Origin: Chrysomallon squamiferum
Taxonomy: Eukaryota; Mollusca; Gastropoda; Neomphalida; Peltospiridae
Assembly (NCBI GenBank): GCA_012295275.1
Contig: CM022672.1
Location: 13,577,995-13,641,994 of the forward strand
Direction: 5' to 3'
DNA: 64,000 bases
Below the pieces are notes generated by a model, which had not been told where the DNA came from, searched no databases, and saw only the letters and a list, made by a program, of their open reading frames with translations. A program made the translations under genes and the position numbers. Shown here in pieces: positions 37,672 to 45,960 of this stretch. Position 1 is the stretch's first letter; the number at the start of each line of letters is the position of its first letter.

Positions 37672-40550
37672 CTGTATGTTAATAATAATTAATTATCATT
37701 AGTTAATAAATTAGTTTTAGTCTTCAAAATAATTAAATATATTATAACATGAAAAACAGTGGTGTTAAAATAAACCTAGTTTAGAAAACATACAAGTTTA
37801 TTTAGTTGTATTTAATTTGCTAATATCTGTGATTGCACTCTCAAGATATGTCTTATTTTTAAAAGTTAAATCTAGATCTAGACAGTTTGACCTTTTATCA
37901 TCAAAGTGTAAGCCATTGCAAAGCTGCAATATGTAACCATAAGGGATTTCATTTTCTTTGAAAATATAAATACAATAAACTGGCCTTATTTGAGGAAACT
38001 AAATAAAGTAGAACATTCCAGTGCCCATGCACCTTTAATAGTCTATTTTGTTATTATCATCCTTCATTTGCTGAAAAGGCTAATTTTTAGTAACAAATAA
38101 AACTATTAATATTTAGACTATTTTGTCACACCTCTATGGGTAATACTTAACATTTTCCCATCTATTTATTAAGGTAAATTGGAATGAAATCAATTTTAAT
38201 TATTATTATTATTATATTCTTGTTACAGAATTACAAACTGGTAAAATAATGCAGCTGCAGATATAAAGAAAGAAAAATTCTTCTGTTGAAAAAAAATTGC
38301 ATCATGCTAGTTACTACATTTTGTAAATAAAACCATTCACATAACAGTGATTGAAGTGTGTGTGTGTGTTTTTATGTGTTTTGTTTACTAATTACAACAA
38401 AAAAAAATTACTTTTTTATATATATTTAATATATAATATAATATAATATATATATATATATAGAGATTTTAACATTTCTGCTACTTGTTGTTTTACTTTT
38501 ATCAGATAGTTGCTATACAGTATCGATCTTTATCACAGATTTTCAACTAATCAGATGCAGTATCAAAAAACAGCTGATTCTTTATTTTTAAAAAGTAATA
38601 ATAATAATGAACCGAAGTATTTATAAACTGTGGCGTGAGACCAGACAAAAAGGTTAAAAACTACTGTCTGACCTTGTCTGCCCACAGTTATGTACCAGGT
38701 GACCTCACATCGGCCCATGCGGTGGTGTGATCCTGTGCCAAATACCGTCACAGCCCACCTATCACCTAGTGGGAAATACTGTCTACGTACAATACAAAAT
38801 GTATCTCATGCCTATCAGTAAAATATACTGAAATAACATATTACTAGGTATGACAGTACCAGCTATACTTAGTTCTCATATTAACATTATTAGTAAATGC
38901 TGATAACATACTAATTATATACTGTCTATGTACAATACAAAATGTATCTCATGCCTATCAGTAAAATATACTCAAATAACATATTACTAGGTATGACAGT
39001 ACCAGCTATACTTAGTTCTCATATTAACATTATTAGAAAAATTCTGATAACATTATAATAATAATATACTGTCTACATACAATACAAAATATATCTCATG
39101 TGTATCAGTAGGAATGACAGTATCACTTCTACTAAGTTCTCATATTAACATTATTAAATTCTAATAACATTATAATAATAAAATAGTGTCTTCATACAAT
39201 ATAAAATCTATCTAACTCATGTCAGTAAAATATACTAAAATAACACTCAGTTCTCACATTAACATTACTAACTTCTAATAACAAGAACACTATAAATTAC
39301 TATCTGTGTATAATATAAAATATATTCAATGGAATACATTAAAATAACAGAATAAGCTGTGAGTCTACGACTATCAGTAGTGTTACTAACATTAATCAAT
39401 TCTAATAACAACATAATCTGAGCAGTTTACAAAGTATCTTAATATTAAACAGTTAATCAAGTCGCTGTATGATTTGTAAACTTCGTGAATTTGTAAGTTT
39501 ATTGTAACTGTCTTATATTATGAAGCTGCTGTATGTAATGTGTTTATAATCCATTAATGAAATTTCTCTTCCTACCTCTAATATATTTCCCATTCTATAT
39601 CTTTTCTTTTTTTTGCACTTATACCAGTTCCTTTTTTTTTTTTTTAAATGTATAACTATATTATCCTTTTTTCTAATAAATTTCAATTACTTCCATTTGA
39701 CAAAAAAAAAGATGGTTATCTATTATGAAAACACAATCGGCCTAACAGACAGATTTAATTTCATGAACTTTTGGTTTATTATTATTAGACTATTTTAAAA
39801 TATCACAAATAGTTTATTTTTTTTATTATTATTGCTGTTGTTGTTTTTATTATGATCATAAATAACACTTGGTATGTTTTTATACTTTCAAACGCACTCA
39901 GATTTTAAAAGTACATTCAAACAGACCCTGTTGTCATTATCCTATCTTTTATCATGTGAACTTTCAAAAGATTATTTTAAACCTCAGTTAGGATATCCTG
40001 CTATTTTACAAGTCAGCAAAAATAATGAATGGATTTTCCATATTTATAACATATAATGTCTTCTTACATATAGGGTTTATGCAATTTAAAATATTAATAA
40101 TAATAATAATAATAATAATTAAATAGTACGTAAATTGCATATAAAGATTCTGGTTTATAAATTTATAAATGTTTCATCATCTGCTATATAATTCATACAC
40201 AAAACATCAACCCTGAAGATGTTATTATTTAATTATTCCTAACACAAATAATTAATATGAGCACTGTATTTTGTTCCACAACTAAAATAAGCAATGAACA
40301 ATTTATGATGTGTTTAGATTCTGCAATGTTTCACTGACATGACATAAAACAAAAAATGGTTGTGGGTCGTAATGTTGGCAGCTTTACTAAAACTAAATGG
40401 TACTAAATCTAATCACATTAACCAGTATGTCTTGAACCAAAAACTGAGTCATTCTGTACTGTGTTTTAGGTCAAACTGTACCATTTCATAGGTCAAAATG
40501 AACCTCCTTCCAACAATATGTACCATTCACAAATATATTTTAAAATAATG

Positions 40551-40603
<53 letters not shown>

Positions 40604-41619
40604 TAATAATAATAATAATAATGAAATGAAATGAAATAAAATAAGAATAAAAATTAAAGACATTCCATAAAAATAAAATATATACCAAAAACCTGACTGC
40701 ATTTATATTAACTGAATATCAGTGAATCCATATCAATTTAAACAAAATTTGATTAATAACAGATGAGATAACATTGGAAATAGTTGAGGAAACAAGTATA
40801 ATTCTTGAATGTGGTTCAAAAATAAATACTCAGGCCAAAATAACATTTTCTGTGCATATTTCAGTATAATCAAGGACACATCTTTCTTGTGTGTATTTTT
40901 TTTCAATTTTATTTTATATTATTCTGTATTATCTTATTATTCATTTGTTGACATTTTATTTTTGTTATTCTAACTGCTGTTTTATTATTATTATAACAAG
41001 CAGAAATGAAAAGTCTTAAGTTCTTTCTGTTTCTAATTTTGGAACTGTTCTATCTTGTGTGTGAATAATCTCTCTCTCTGTCCAACAACAACAACAATAA
41101 TACAGCACAGAATATTCAATAACTCAGTTAATTTTAATTAAAACACCATCTACTAATAAATATGTCTTTTTTTTTTTTTTTTTTTTTATGTGTACATTTG
41201 TGAGGGGTATTTGGATATGGTTATTGTCAATGGTATGGGTACAGATATGGATACATATCTGGACTGATTATGGGTATGATTATGGGTATGGTTATGGTAA
41301 CAGTGACAGTACATTACCTGCAAAACGGCACTTTCTTCGAACTCAAAAGCGCTGGGTCTTCCTTCCAGGGTACTGAAAGCCACACTGCCGCCCGTCAGTG
41401 GGGAAATGTCACTGAATTCGTCCGTACACGTTGCTTTAGCCTCGTTTTCACGTGTGATGTGTTCTCGCCTGGACAAGCCGTACGTCTTTTCGCACGAAGC
41501 ACTGTAGAACTGAAATGGTATCCACTCATCGGTGGGGCTTTTTCTCTTGTAAATTGCAAAACTTTCCGGTCTGGGAGAGTGGAATCGTATCCTCACGTAG
41601 GTGATATCAAATGCTTTTG
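18428..41619 (-). CDS. LAMC1: laminin gamma chain (gamma1-type), all but the N-terminal exon(s)
   Basis: 26 exons on the - strand join in phase with GT-AG borders throughout into about 1,477 codons; human gamma1 is 1,609 aa, so about 130 N-terminal residues are missing. Domains in order: second half of LN ([34 protein letters not shown]), LE1-4, LE5 split by the laminin IV domain, LE6-11 including the nidogen-binding motif NIDPNAV, then a CPRC motif, a coiled coil of about 600 residues and a C-terminal [12 protein letters not shown] mediates laminin polymerisation, LE8 anchors nidogen, and the coil trimerises with alpha and beta chains in secreted basement-membrane laminin. The symbol is by similarity to vertebrate gamma1; an invertebrate may have a single gamma gene (LanB2-type). 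Confidence 0.97.
18728..18985. repeat. degenerate tandem repeat in gamma intron, unit about 52-60 bp
   Basis: About five diverged copies of a phrase like TAATGCCTTAGACCAAAA plus GGTAACCACCAATTTACAAC, filling most of the intron between window exons 25 and 26. Confidence 0.75.
19027..19126 (-). CDS. LAMC1: laminin gamma window exon 25
   Basis: 33 codons plus 1 base; donor GTAAGT, acceptor GTTTCAG. It encodes [18 protein letters not shown] ... [12 protein letters not shown], coiled coil matching the end of gamma domain I. Confidence 0.95.
19494..19652 (-). CDS. LAMC1: laminin gamma window exon 24
   Basis: 53 codons, phase 0 at both ends; donor GTTTGT (weak), acceptor GTAACAG. It encodes [19 protein letters not shown] ... 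DDERLAKE, a charged coiled coil. Confidence 0.95.
19985..20345. repeat. 33-bp minisatellite in gamma intron
   Basis: About 11 near-identical copies of a 33-bp unit containing ATCAATTGGATCAGTCAG and AACCATCATGGCTC. The unit is a multiple of three and lacks stops, so a repetitive open frame appears on the + strand. It has no splice context and is not considered coding. Diverged relatives of the unit extend left to about 19800. Confidence 0.95.
20400..20620. repeat. 26-bp minisatellite in gamma intron
   Basis: About eight copies of CATTAACCAGCGTGGGTC plus AGTCACTA, very similar to each other. It shares the GTCAGTCA core with the adjacent 33-bp array, and both lie in the 983-bp intron between window exons 23 and 24. 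Confidence 0.93.
20636..20835 (-). CDS. LAMC1: laminin gamma window exon 23
   Basis: 2 bases plus 66 codons; donor GTAAGT, acceptor CCACAG. It encodes [18 protein letters not shown] ... [11 protein letters not shown]. It contains [13 protein letters not shown], aligning with the conserved ALGSAAADATEAK stretch of gamma1. Markedly GC-rich compared with its surroundings. Confidence 0.96.
21160..21274 (-). CDS. LAMC1: laminin gamma window exon 22
   Basis: 38 codons plus 1 base; donor GTTCGT, acceptor TCTACAG. It encodes [18 protein letters not shown] ... ANNTLQTLI, aligning with gamma1 TADQLLARADAAKA. Confidence 0.95.
21900..22022 (-). CDS. LAMC1: laminin gamma window exon 21
   Basis: 41 codons, phase 0; donor GTTAGT, acceptor TTGTTCAG. 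It encodes [17 protein letters not shown] ... LEGGIKLQQ. The adjoining intron to the left (21275-21899) is AT-rich with TTA, ATTT and AT microsatellites only. Confidence 0.95.
22762..22936 (-). CDS. LAMC1: laminin gamma window exon 20
   Basis: 1 base plus 58 codons; donor GTACAG, acceptor GTTTCAG. It encodes [17 protein letters not shown] ... [17 protein letters not shown] second possible acceptor (CTACAG) six bases inside would drop Tyr-Ser in frame. The LPPVDVPQL segment corresponds to the LSPLDSETLE interruption in gamma1. Confidence 0.95.
22960..23300. repeat. compound CA / CATA / TA microsatellite in gamma intron
   Basis: Mixed (CATA)n, (CA)n and (TA)n runs. All His/Thr or Cys/Val open frames here come from the repeat. 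Confidence 0.97.
23358..23495 (-). CDS. LAMC1: laminin gamma window exon 19
   Basis: 1 base, 45 codons, 2 bases; donor GTACGT, acceptor TTGACAG. It encodes [18 protein letters not shown] ... [12 protein letters not shown], aligning with gamma1 NQTAFEIEELNRKYEQ. Confidence 0.95.
23876..24185 (-). CDS. LAMC1: laminin gamma window exon 18
   Basis: 2 bases, 102 codons, 2 bases; donor GTAAGT, acceptor GTTCCAG. It encodes [18 protein letters not shown] ... [13 protein letters not shown], coiled coil of gamma domain II. GC-rich. Confidence 0.96.
24590..24780. repeat. degenerate tandem repeat in gamma intron, unit about 32-37 bp
   Basis: About five copies of ATTACATATGTAGTATATAA with AAACTGTTATAT spacers. 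A related, more diverged phrase recurs in the intron at about 25615-25880. Confidence 0.85.
24808..24999 (-). CDS. LAMC1: laminin gamma window exon 17 (start of coiled coil)
   Basis: 2 bases, 63 codons, 1 base; donor GTAAGT, acceptor TTTCTAG. It encodes [20 protein letters not shown], aligning with gamma1 ECPACYRLVKDKVADHRVKL. The CPRC cysteines form the interchain knot at the top of the coil. Confidence 0.97.
25000..25420 (-). repeat. 210-bp tandem duplication including the acceptor of window exon 17
   Basis: TCTAGAAACACCAATAACAA at 24999-25018 recurs as TCTAGAAACACCAAAGATAA at 25209-25228. The following CATAAATAAATA run, TTTCAAATATAA, AACAATCAAGTAATT and CAATAAACTTAATCTTTT follow in the same order. 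The second acceptor (CT at 25210-25211) keeps its AG on the - strand. Confidence 0.9.
25433..25570 (-). CDS. LAMC1: laminin gamma window exon 16 (LE11)
   Basis: 2 bases, 45 codons, 1 base; donor GTTCGT, acceptor TTTTACAG. It encodes [18 protein letters not shown] ... [13 protein letters not shown] with LE-type cysteines, aligning with gamma1 CDCHPEGSLSLQC. Last EGF-like module before the coil. Confidence 0.97.
26093..26245 (-). CDS. LAMC1: laminin gamma window exon 15 (LE10)
   Basis: 2 bases, 50 codons, 1 base; donor GTAACT, acceptor TTTTCAG. It encodes [16 protein letters not shown] ... [12 protein letters not shown] with eight-Cys LE spacing. Confidence 0.97.
26801..26944 (-). CDS. LAMC1: laminin gamma window exon 14 (LE9)
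   Basis: 2 bases, 47 codons, 1 base; donor GTAAAA, acceptor TTTTTTAG. It encodes [17 protein letters not shown] ... [10 protein letters not shown], matching gamma1 CNCNPYGTVKQQSSC ... FYNLQSGQG. Confidence 0.97.
27302..27414 (-). CDS. LAMC1: laminin gamma window exon 13 (LE8, second half)
   Basis: 1 base, 37 codons, 1 base; donor GTAAGT, acceptor ATTTCAG. It encodes [18 protein letters not shown], nearly identical to gamma1 [18 protein letters not shown], which forms part of the nidogen-binding surface. Confidence 0.97.
27691..27808 (-). CDS. LAMC1: laminin gamma window exon 12 (LE7 end, LE8 start; nidogen-binding motif)
   Basis: 2 bases, 38 codons, 2 bases; donor GTGAGT, acceptor TTCGCAG. 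It encodes [18 protein letters not shown] and then [23 protein letters not shown] (codons 27725-27705) is the known high-affinity nidogen site of gamma1, with the key Asp, Asn and Val all present. Confidence 0.98.
28090..28172. repeat. CA / CGCA microsatellite in gamma intron
   Basis: (CACG)n grading into (CA)n. Confidence 0.95.
28423..28608 (-). CDS. LAMC1: laminin gamma window exon 11 (LE6-LE7)
   Basis: 2 bases, 61 codons, 1 base; acceptor ATCGCAG; donor GTGTGG, which is weak but is the only one that keeps phase and the Cys spacing. It encodes [18 protein letters not shown] ... [19 protein letters not shown], matching gamma1 CPCPGGSSCAVVPKTKEVVC. Confidence 0.95.
28850..29077 (-). CDS. LAMC1: laminin gamma window exon 10 (end of laminin IV domain, LE5b)
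   Basis: 2 bases, 75 codons, 1 base; donor GTAAGT, acceptor CTGACAG. It encodes [15 protein letters not shown], then [18 protein letters not shown], the re-entry from the globular IV domain into the split LE module, and [11 protein letters not shown]. Confidence 0.97.
29719..30021 (-). CDS. LAMC1: laminin gamma window exon 9 (laminin IV domain)
   Basis: 2 bases, 100 codons, 1 base; donor GTAAAA, acceptor TTTCAG. It encodes [16 protein letters not shown] ... [20 protein letters not shown], typical of the laminin B (IV) jelly-roll domain. Confidence 0.96.
30363..30485 (-). CDS. LAMC1: laminin gamma window exon 8 (laminin IV domain)
   Basis: 2 bases, 40 codons, 1 base; donor GTAAAT, acceptor CTTGCAG. 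It encodes [18 protein letters not shown] ... [11 protein letters not shown]. An AAT microsatellite (30802-30860) lies in the intron to the right. Confidence 0.96.
31012..31148 (-). CDS. LAMC1: laminin gamma window exon 7 (LE4 end, LE5a, start of IV)
   Basis: 1 base, 45 codons, 1 base; donor GTACAC; acceptor ATTGTGAAG has purines at -4 to -2 and is weak. It encodes [33 protein letters not shown] and SILSDFET, matching the gamma1 CFCYGHSVTCKSAPGYY-type entry to domain IV. Confidence 0.95.
31610..31717 (-). CDS. LAMC1: laminin gamma window exon 6 (LE4)
   Basis: 1 base, 35 codons, 2 bases; donor GTAAGT, acceptor TCCGTAG. It encodes [17 protein letters not shown] ... [11 protein letters not shown]. 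Confidence 0.96.
31718..33485 (-). other. gamma intron between window exons 5 and 6
   Basis: 1.77 kb. It contains a GC-richer island at about 32400-32720 with a cluster of CAGGTAA / CACCTG motifs, and CA- and CATA-rich sequence at 33080-33360. No exon is recognised in it. Confidence 0.7.
33486..33603 (-). CDS. LAMC1: laminin gamma window exon 5 (LE3)
   Basis: 2 bases, 38 codons, 2 bases; donor GTGAGT, acceptor TTTTCAG. It encodes [17 protein letters not shown] ... [13 protein letters not shown] with LE cysteine spacing. Confidence 0.96.
34299..34487 (-). CDS. LAMC1: laminin gamma window exon 4 (LE2)
   Basis: 2 bases, 62 codons, 1 base; donor GTAAAC, acceptor ATTTCAG. It encodes [34 protein letters not shown] and so on, very close to gamma1 CNCNGRSQECYFDPELYR and TGHGGHCTNCQDNTDG. 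Confidence 0.98.
34440..34770 (-). repeat. three tandem copies of the acceptor and exon start of window exon 4
   Basis: The real junction (AAAGTAACACTTGTCAGAAA ... GCAGGCTGAAATAAA, 34450-34496) recurs at 34571-34617 with an intact AG and again, decayed, at about 34699-34745. All three are followed by AGTGTTAAATATTGTT-like sequence. Copy 2 would read [12 protein letters not shown] against the real [12 protein letters not shown]; copy 3 has lost its AG. Confidence 0.92.
35688..35869. mobile_element. short non-autonomous DNA transposon (MITE-like) with terminal inverted repeats
   Basis: The left end CAGTGAAACCTCTCCAAAC and the reverse complement of the right end, CAGTGAAACTCTTCAAAAC, match at 16 of 19 positions. 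The element is about 182 bp, non-coding, and preceded by TA. Ends of this kind (CAGTGAAACCTCTC) resemble Tc1/mariner-pogo-type elements. It sits in the gamma intron between window exons 3 and 4. Confidence 0.7.
36180..36772. repeat. 31-bp minisatellite abutting the donor of gamma window exon 3
   Basis: About 17 copies of AGTTATCAGACACCTGTG plus TAACATTGGTAAT, most similar to one another near the exon and more diverged away from it. The last unit runs into the splice donor at 36772/36773. On the - strand each unit carries AGGTGTCTGATAAC, and many read CAGGTGTCTG. Confidence 0.96.
36773..36951 (-). CDS. LAMC1: laminin gamma window exon 3 (LE1)
   Basis: 1 base, 59 codons, 1 base; donor GTAGGT, acceptor AATTGCAG. 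It encodes [17 protein letters not shown] ... [18 protein letters not shown], matching gamma1 [18 protein letters not shown]. Confidence 0.98.
37347..37477 (-). CDS. LAMC1: laminin gamma window exon 2 (end of LN domain)
   Basis: 43 codons plus 2 bases; donor GTACGT, acceptor AATTATAG. It encodes [36 protein letters not shown] and SDLAVGAR, nearly the gamma1 sequence at the LN/LE1 border. Confidence 0.98.
37594..37671. repeat. GT microsatellite in gamma intron
   Basis: Nearly 40 uninterrupted TG units. Confidence 0.98.
38610..38770. other. unexplained GC-richer patch in gamma intron
   Basis: Base composition is unlike the flanking AT-rich DNA (ACCTCACATCGGCCCATGCG and neighbours). A 62-codon - strand frame covers it but has no laminin-like features and no matching splice sites. 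It could be part of an old mobile element. Confidence 0.35.
38776..39410. repeat. tandem repeat, unit about 145 bp decaying to about 115 bp
   Basis: Copies begin at about 38776, 38919, 39066 and 39183, with a more diverged one near 39295. Copies 1 and 2 are almost identical (ATACTGTCTAYGTACAATAC ... CTCATATTAACATTATTAG); later ones lose the middle segment. Confidence 0.9.
41318..41619 (-). CDS. LAMC1: laminin gamma window exon 1 (second half of LN domain)
   Basis: 2 bases plus 100 codons, phase 0 end; donor GTAATG, acceptor TTTTCAG. It encodes [53 protein letters not shown] and [19 protein letters not shown], almost identical to gamma1. The exon with signal peptide and first LN half (expected motif near PEFVNAAF) is not found up to 64000. 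Confidence 0.98.
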
Positions 41620-42012
41620 CTGAAAAAATGAAATAAAATAAATATTTAAATAAATACGTAATATATTGTTTTATGCATTTCAGAAATAAAATTATTAATA
41701 TGAGAATGAATAAATAATTAATGATAAGGAAGATCTAGATGCTGGCAAGGCTTGTAGAAAACTGGTCAGAAGCACTTTAATAAATTAAATACATGAAATA
41801 CAATGCAGCACATACCACATCATTTTTTTTTTATCAGACATTGTTACTGAGATATATATTGACTAAATGTCATGTTTGAGGGTCATATTATTCAGTATTA
41901 TAATCATATTACATTTTATTTAATATTGATGAGTAGGAACCAGTGCTGAGATGGAAAGCATGCACACACAGACAAACACAAACACGCACACATAGACAAA
42001 CACACACAAACA

Positions 42013-42085
<73 letters not shown>

Positions 42086-42864
42086 CGTCTAAATCATTTT
42101 TTGCTTGTCAACGTTTTTTTTGTCCAGTAATCATGAGTAATCACTGTACTGCTGATTCATGGTCTATTCTTATCAGACAGCGGAAATAGATTTATTAAAT
42201 AGACCTTCCCACACACTGGAAAGAAAATACATTCACTTTGAAAAAAAAAAAAAAACTATATGTGTGGCATTTGTTGAAAGAGACAACTGAAGCTTTCACT
42301 TTGGAGACTTGATCTTGTGACCCAGTGAGTCTCGGCTCTCCAAATTAATAGAGACGTAGTCAACAATACCGGAAAAATTAGTCAAGTTCTAAAAGCGTCT
42401 CCCCAGATAATGTGTAATTACATGTAGACAACATAAATAACAACTGTAATCTGAATCCCTTGCAGTTTTGTTGTCGTGATCTGTAATAAGCTAAAACCAT
42501 CGTATATGTCATCTCATGAAAGATTAGATCTCTGGTACAGTACTTATGATGGCCATGTATTATCCCAGTGAGGCTAATCTTTATAATAACTGATCACTGG
42601 TACGATACCACGTTTACTGCACAGGGAGATATATATTCCCCTAAACGGCCATGTCACTGAAATTTAAAATAAACAGAAAATTCTTACTGCCAGAAATGTA
42701 TTTTAATTTGTTAACACCAGTAAACTATAACAGATACCAGTTTTAAAAAAAAGTATAAAAAAAATATGAAGAAAAAATACAATATCTGAATATGAAATTT
42801 TATATTAAAGCACTGAGTTAAAAAATAGTTATCATACTCAGTGGTATATGTTTTCATGTTAATT

Positions 42865-43145
42865 ATTATATATGACAAAAGATAATATATATTACATTAA
42901 GACATCAAGATATTATCATATTCAACTGCATACTGCAAATGTTATATGTGATATATCAAGGTTACCACCATATCCAACGACCTTCTGCATTTATTATTGT
43001 ATACGACACATCAAGATACTATCGTTTCCAGTCAGACGCTGCATATATTATATACAACACACCACGATATTCATACCAACTATAGAATATATATGATACT
43101 GTGTATGACACACCACCAACATATTACCATATTTATCACTTGTGC
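42865..43145. repeat. degenerate tandem repeat, unit about 65 bp
   Basis: Four to five diverged copies of ACACATCAAGATATTATCAT, TTCCAACTGCATACTGCA and TATATTATATA phrases. Confidence 0.7.
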
Positions 43146-44497
43146 CTGCAGTGTCACACAACATAAACAGTGCTTTTCTCTTTTTTTCAAAATAGTCAAG
43201 AAATGAGTAATGAGAAACACAACATCTCTAGTACCATTCATGGTTTCCACGGATGAATCATGGAATTTTTTTAATGCTTTTTCTCATGTCTGGTCACAAC
43301 AACCTTTCTAAATCACAGGAAAATGTGTGTTTGTAAAAATGTTTAAAAACAGGATCTTCTTCTTTTATAAACACTCTTGCAAGAAAAATATACATCCCTG
43401 CATGCGTCTTGTACTTTCTTAGAAAAAAATTGTTTTTTTAATGTAGGATAGAGATAGAATGAAAATCAGTAAGAGGAAGAAGGGGAGAAAGATACATCTC
43501 TATCTATCTATCTATCTATCTATCTATATATATATATTACCTGTAAAATGGCACTTGTCTTTGTATTTGTGTATGTATGAGAGAGAGAAAGAGAGAGACA
43601 ATAGAAAAACATGAAATATCAGAAAAGTTCTGTTATATTTTGATGTTGTATATAATTTGAATAAATATGCATGCGACATGTGTATGTAATCTACACGTAA
43701 TTAAAGATTGGTCTGTTTAGATACAAAATTAATAAACACATTTTTGTGCAGGCATGTTCATCACATAACTTAAAAAAACAAATATTCAGTTATCAAAATA
43801 ATAATAAAAAATTACAATGGCTTTATTACATGTCATATTTAATGAATATCATAACTGTACAAGTTTCTAGAAACTGTAAGTATTGTCTTTAATGAGAAAC
43901 TAACAGTAAAAACGGGACCACGTTGATTTTTTTTTTATCGGTTAGGTTTTTTAAGGTCACAGACCTTCCATCACCTCAAGCAAACTAGAAGACTGAAAAG
44001 CTCATTACATTCAAATCTCCCATTTTATGATTAATTTTTAAACTTCACTCAAGCAGTGTTAAAGACACTAAGTCCATAAAACTGCACACAATATCTTGAG
44101 TAACAAACACAAATACACTAAATCTCTGTGTAAGAGAACAATGGCAAGAACTGAGTCTGTAACGTTTGCTGTTTAAACAGCAGGATCAAATGAATGCTGC
44201 TAAATAAATGTGCTCGGGGGCAGATTTAACCAAGTAATAAATTCTACTCCAGATGCAATCAAGTAGAAAATTGCCACAATTCAAAGCAGTACTGTACTGA
44301 ATGCTCGTTTTTCTTAAGTCAGGTTTTTTTTTTCTTCTTCTTTCAAAAGACAAGCTTTTGTGAAGATCAGAATGTATTGACATTGTTGAATCCTCGTATG
44401 TTGTTGTTATTATTATTTTTTTTAAAGATGTGTTTTATAATTTTATGCTTCATCTGCTGTCCATGTGACTGCTTTATTAATGGTTGTTGTGCATGTA

Positions 44498-44546
<49 letters not shown>

Positions 44547-44709
44547 AAGAAAGATCAACAATTTTATCATTTTAAAACTCAGTCAAATGTTGCTTTTATT
44601 GAAAGCATTTAAATAAATTTATTGTCATATTGTGAAAACATGTTTTATAAATTTCTGTTCCTGTCATTACCCTGGTATGTACGCTTATGTGTGTATGTGT
44701 ATATATGTA

Positions 44710-44852
<143 letters not shown>

Positions 44853-45960
44853 TAATAATAATTTAAAATAATAATAATAAATAATAAATAAATAAATAAT
44901 AGAGGAAAAAGAACGAAGTGATCTATTTAATGATGCACACATTTTACTAACTGTTACATGACATCTAAAATTTAATAATAATAATAATAATAATAATTTT
45001 AAAAAATTATAATACAGCAGTATTGAGCATTTAAATTCAAGTGAAATGTAATATGTATTTAATTCATTTAAATGAATTTATATATCTATTATTAAAATTA
45101 CAAATATTAGTAACTAAATTCCTAATTGAATTCCATTCACTTTTCAGTATACTTAAGGAAGGTAATTACAAACATGAAAAGGAGATCAGAAAACCAAAGG
45201 TTTTGTATGTATAATCCAGTGTGTTATACAAACAGTTAAATACCCAGTGATCAGTGATTAAGTGATCAGTATATATATATATATATATATACATATTTCT
45301 CTTTTATGTAAATATGCTTAGCTTATGATTTTATTGGATTAAAACCATGGTTTGTGAGTCTAAAACAGGAAACAGAGAAGGAATTGATATATAATTATTT
45401 TCTCCATTACCTCTGAATTTAACTTCAAAATATAAAAATTTGGGTAATACCAAACAAAACATAAATATAAAAAACAACAACATAAGAAAACAAAATCCTA
45501 GCATAAGAAACCATTAACAGATACGAAAACCAACAATAACAAACAAAAAAAAGCCTAACGAAAACAAGCACGAAGCCTAAGAAAACAAACATCAAACAAG
45601 TAATAACAAACACTAAACTAATAAAAAAAAAAAAAATGAACACGAGCCATTAGAGACAGGTAAATGTGTTTCTATTAAAGCAGTGTCCTGTGACAAGACA
45701 ATGCTAAATAAAACATGATTTTGAACAAAAGCTCCTGTCAGCTTTCCACGGACGTCCATTTGTTCATGTTCCAGGAGCCTTCGGGCATCAGTTTGTTTCT
45801 ACCTGGAATTTTTATATGTTTTTTTTTCCTCGAGATTTACGAGACTGCTAAATGGACATTATACTGCTCTCGACAAAGAAAGAATGACAAGTTTGTGAAA
45901 AAGACAACAAGACTGAAACACATAAAATGAGATAATAAGAAATAACATCTGATTCTCTTT

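Noticed and set aside
41188-41623. + strand open frames opposite the LN exon
   Set aside because: Antisense shadow; the - strand reading matches laminin LN almost residue for residue.
42290-42420. Candidate missing gamma N-terminal exon in a slightly GC-richer block
   Set aside because: Stops in all useful frames and no LN motif.
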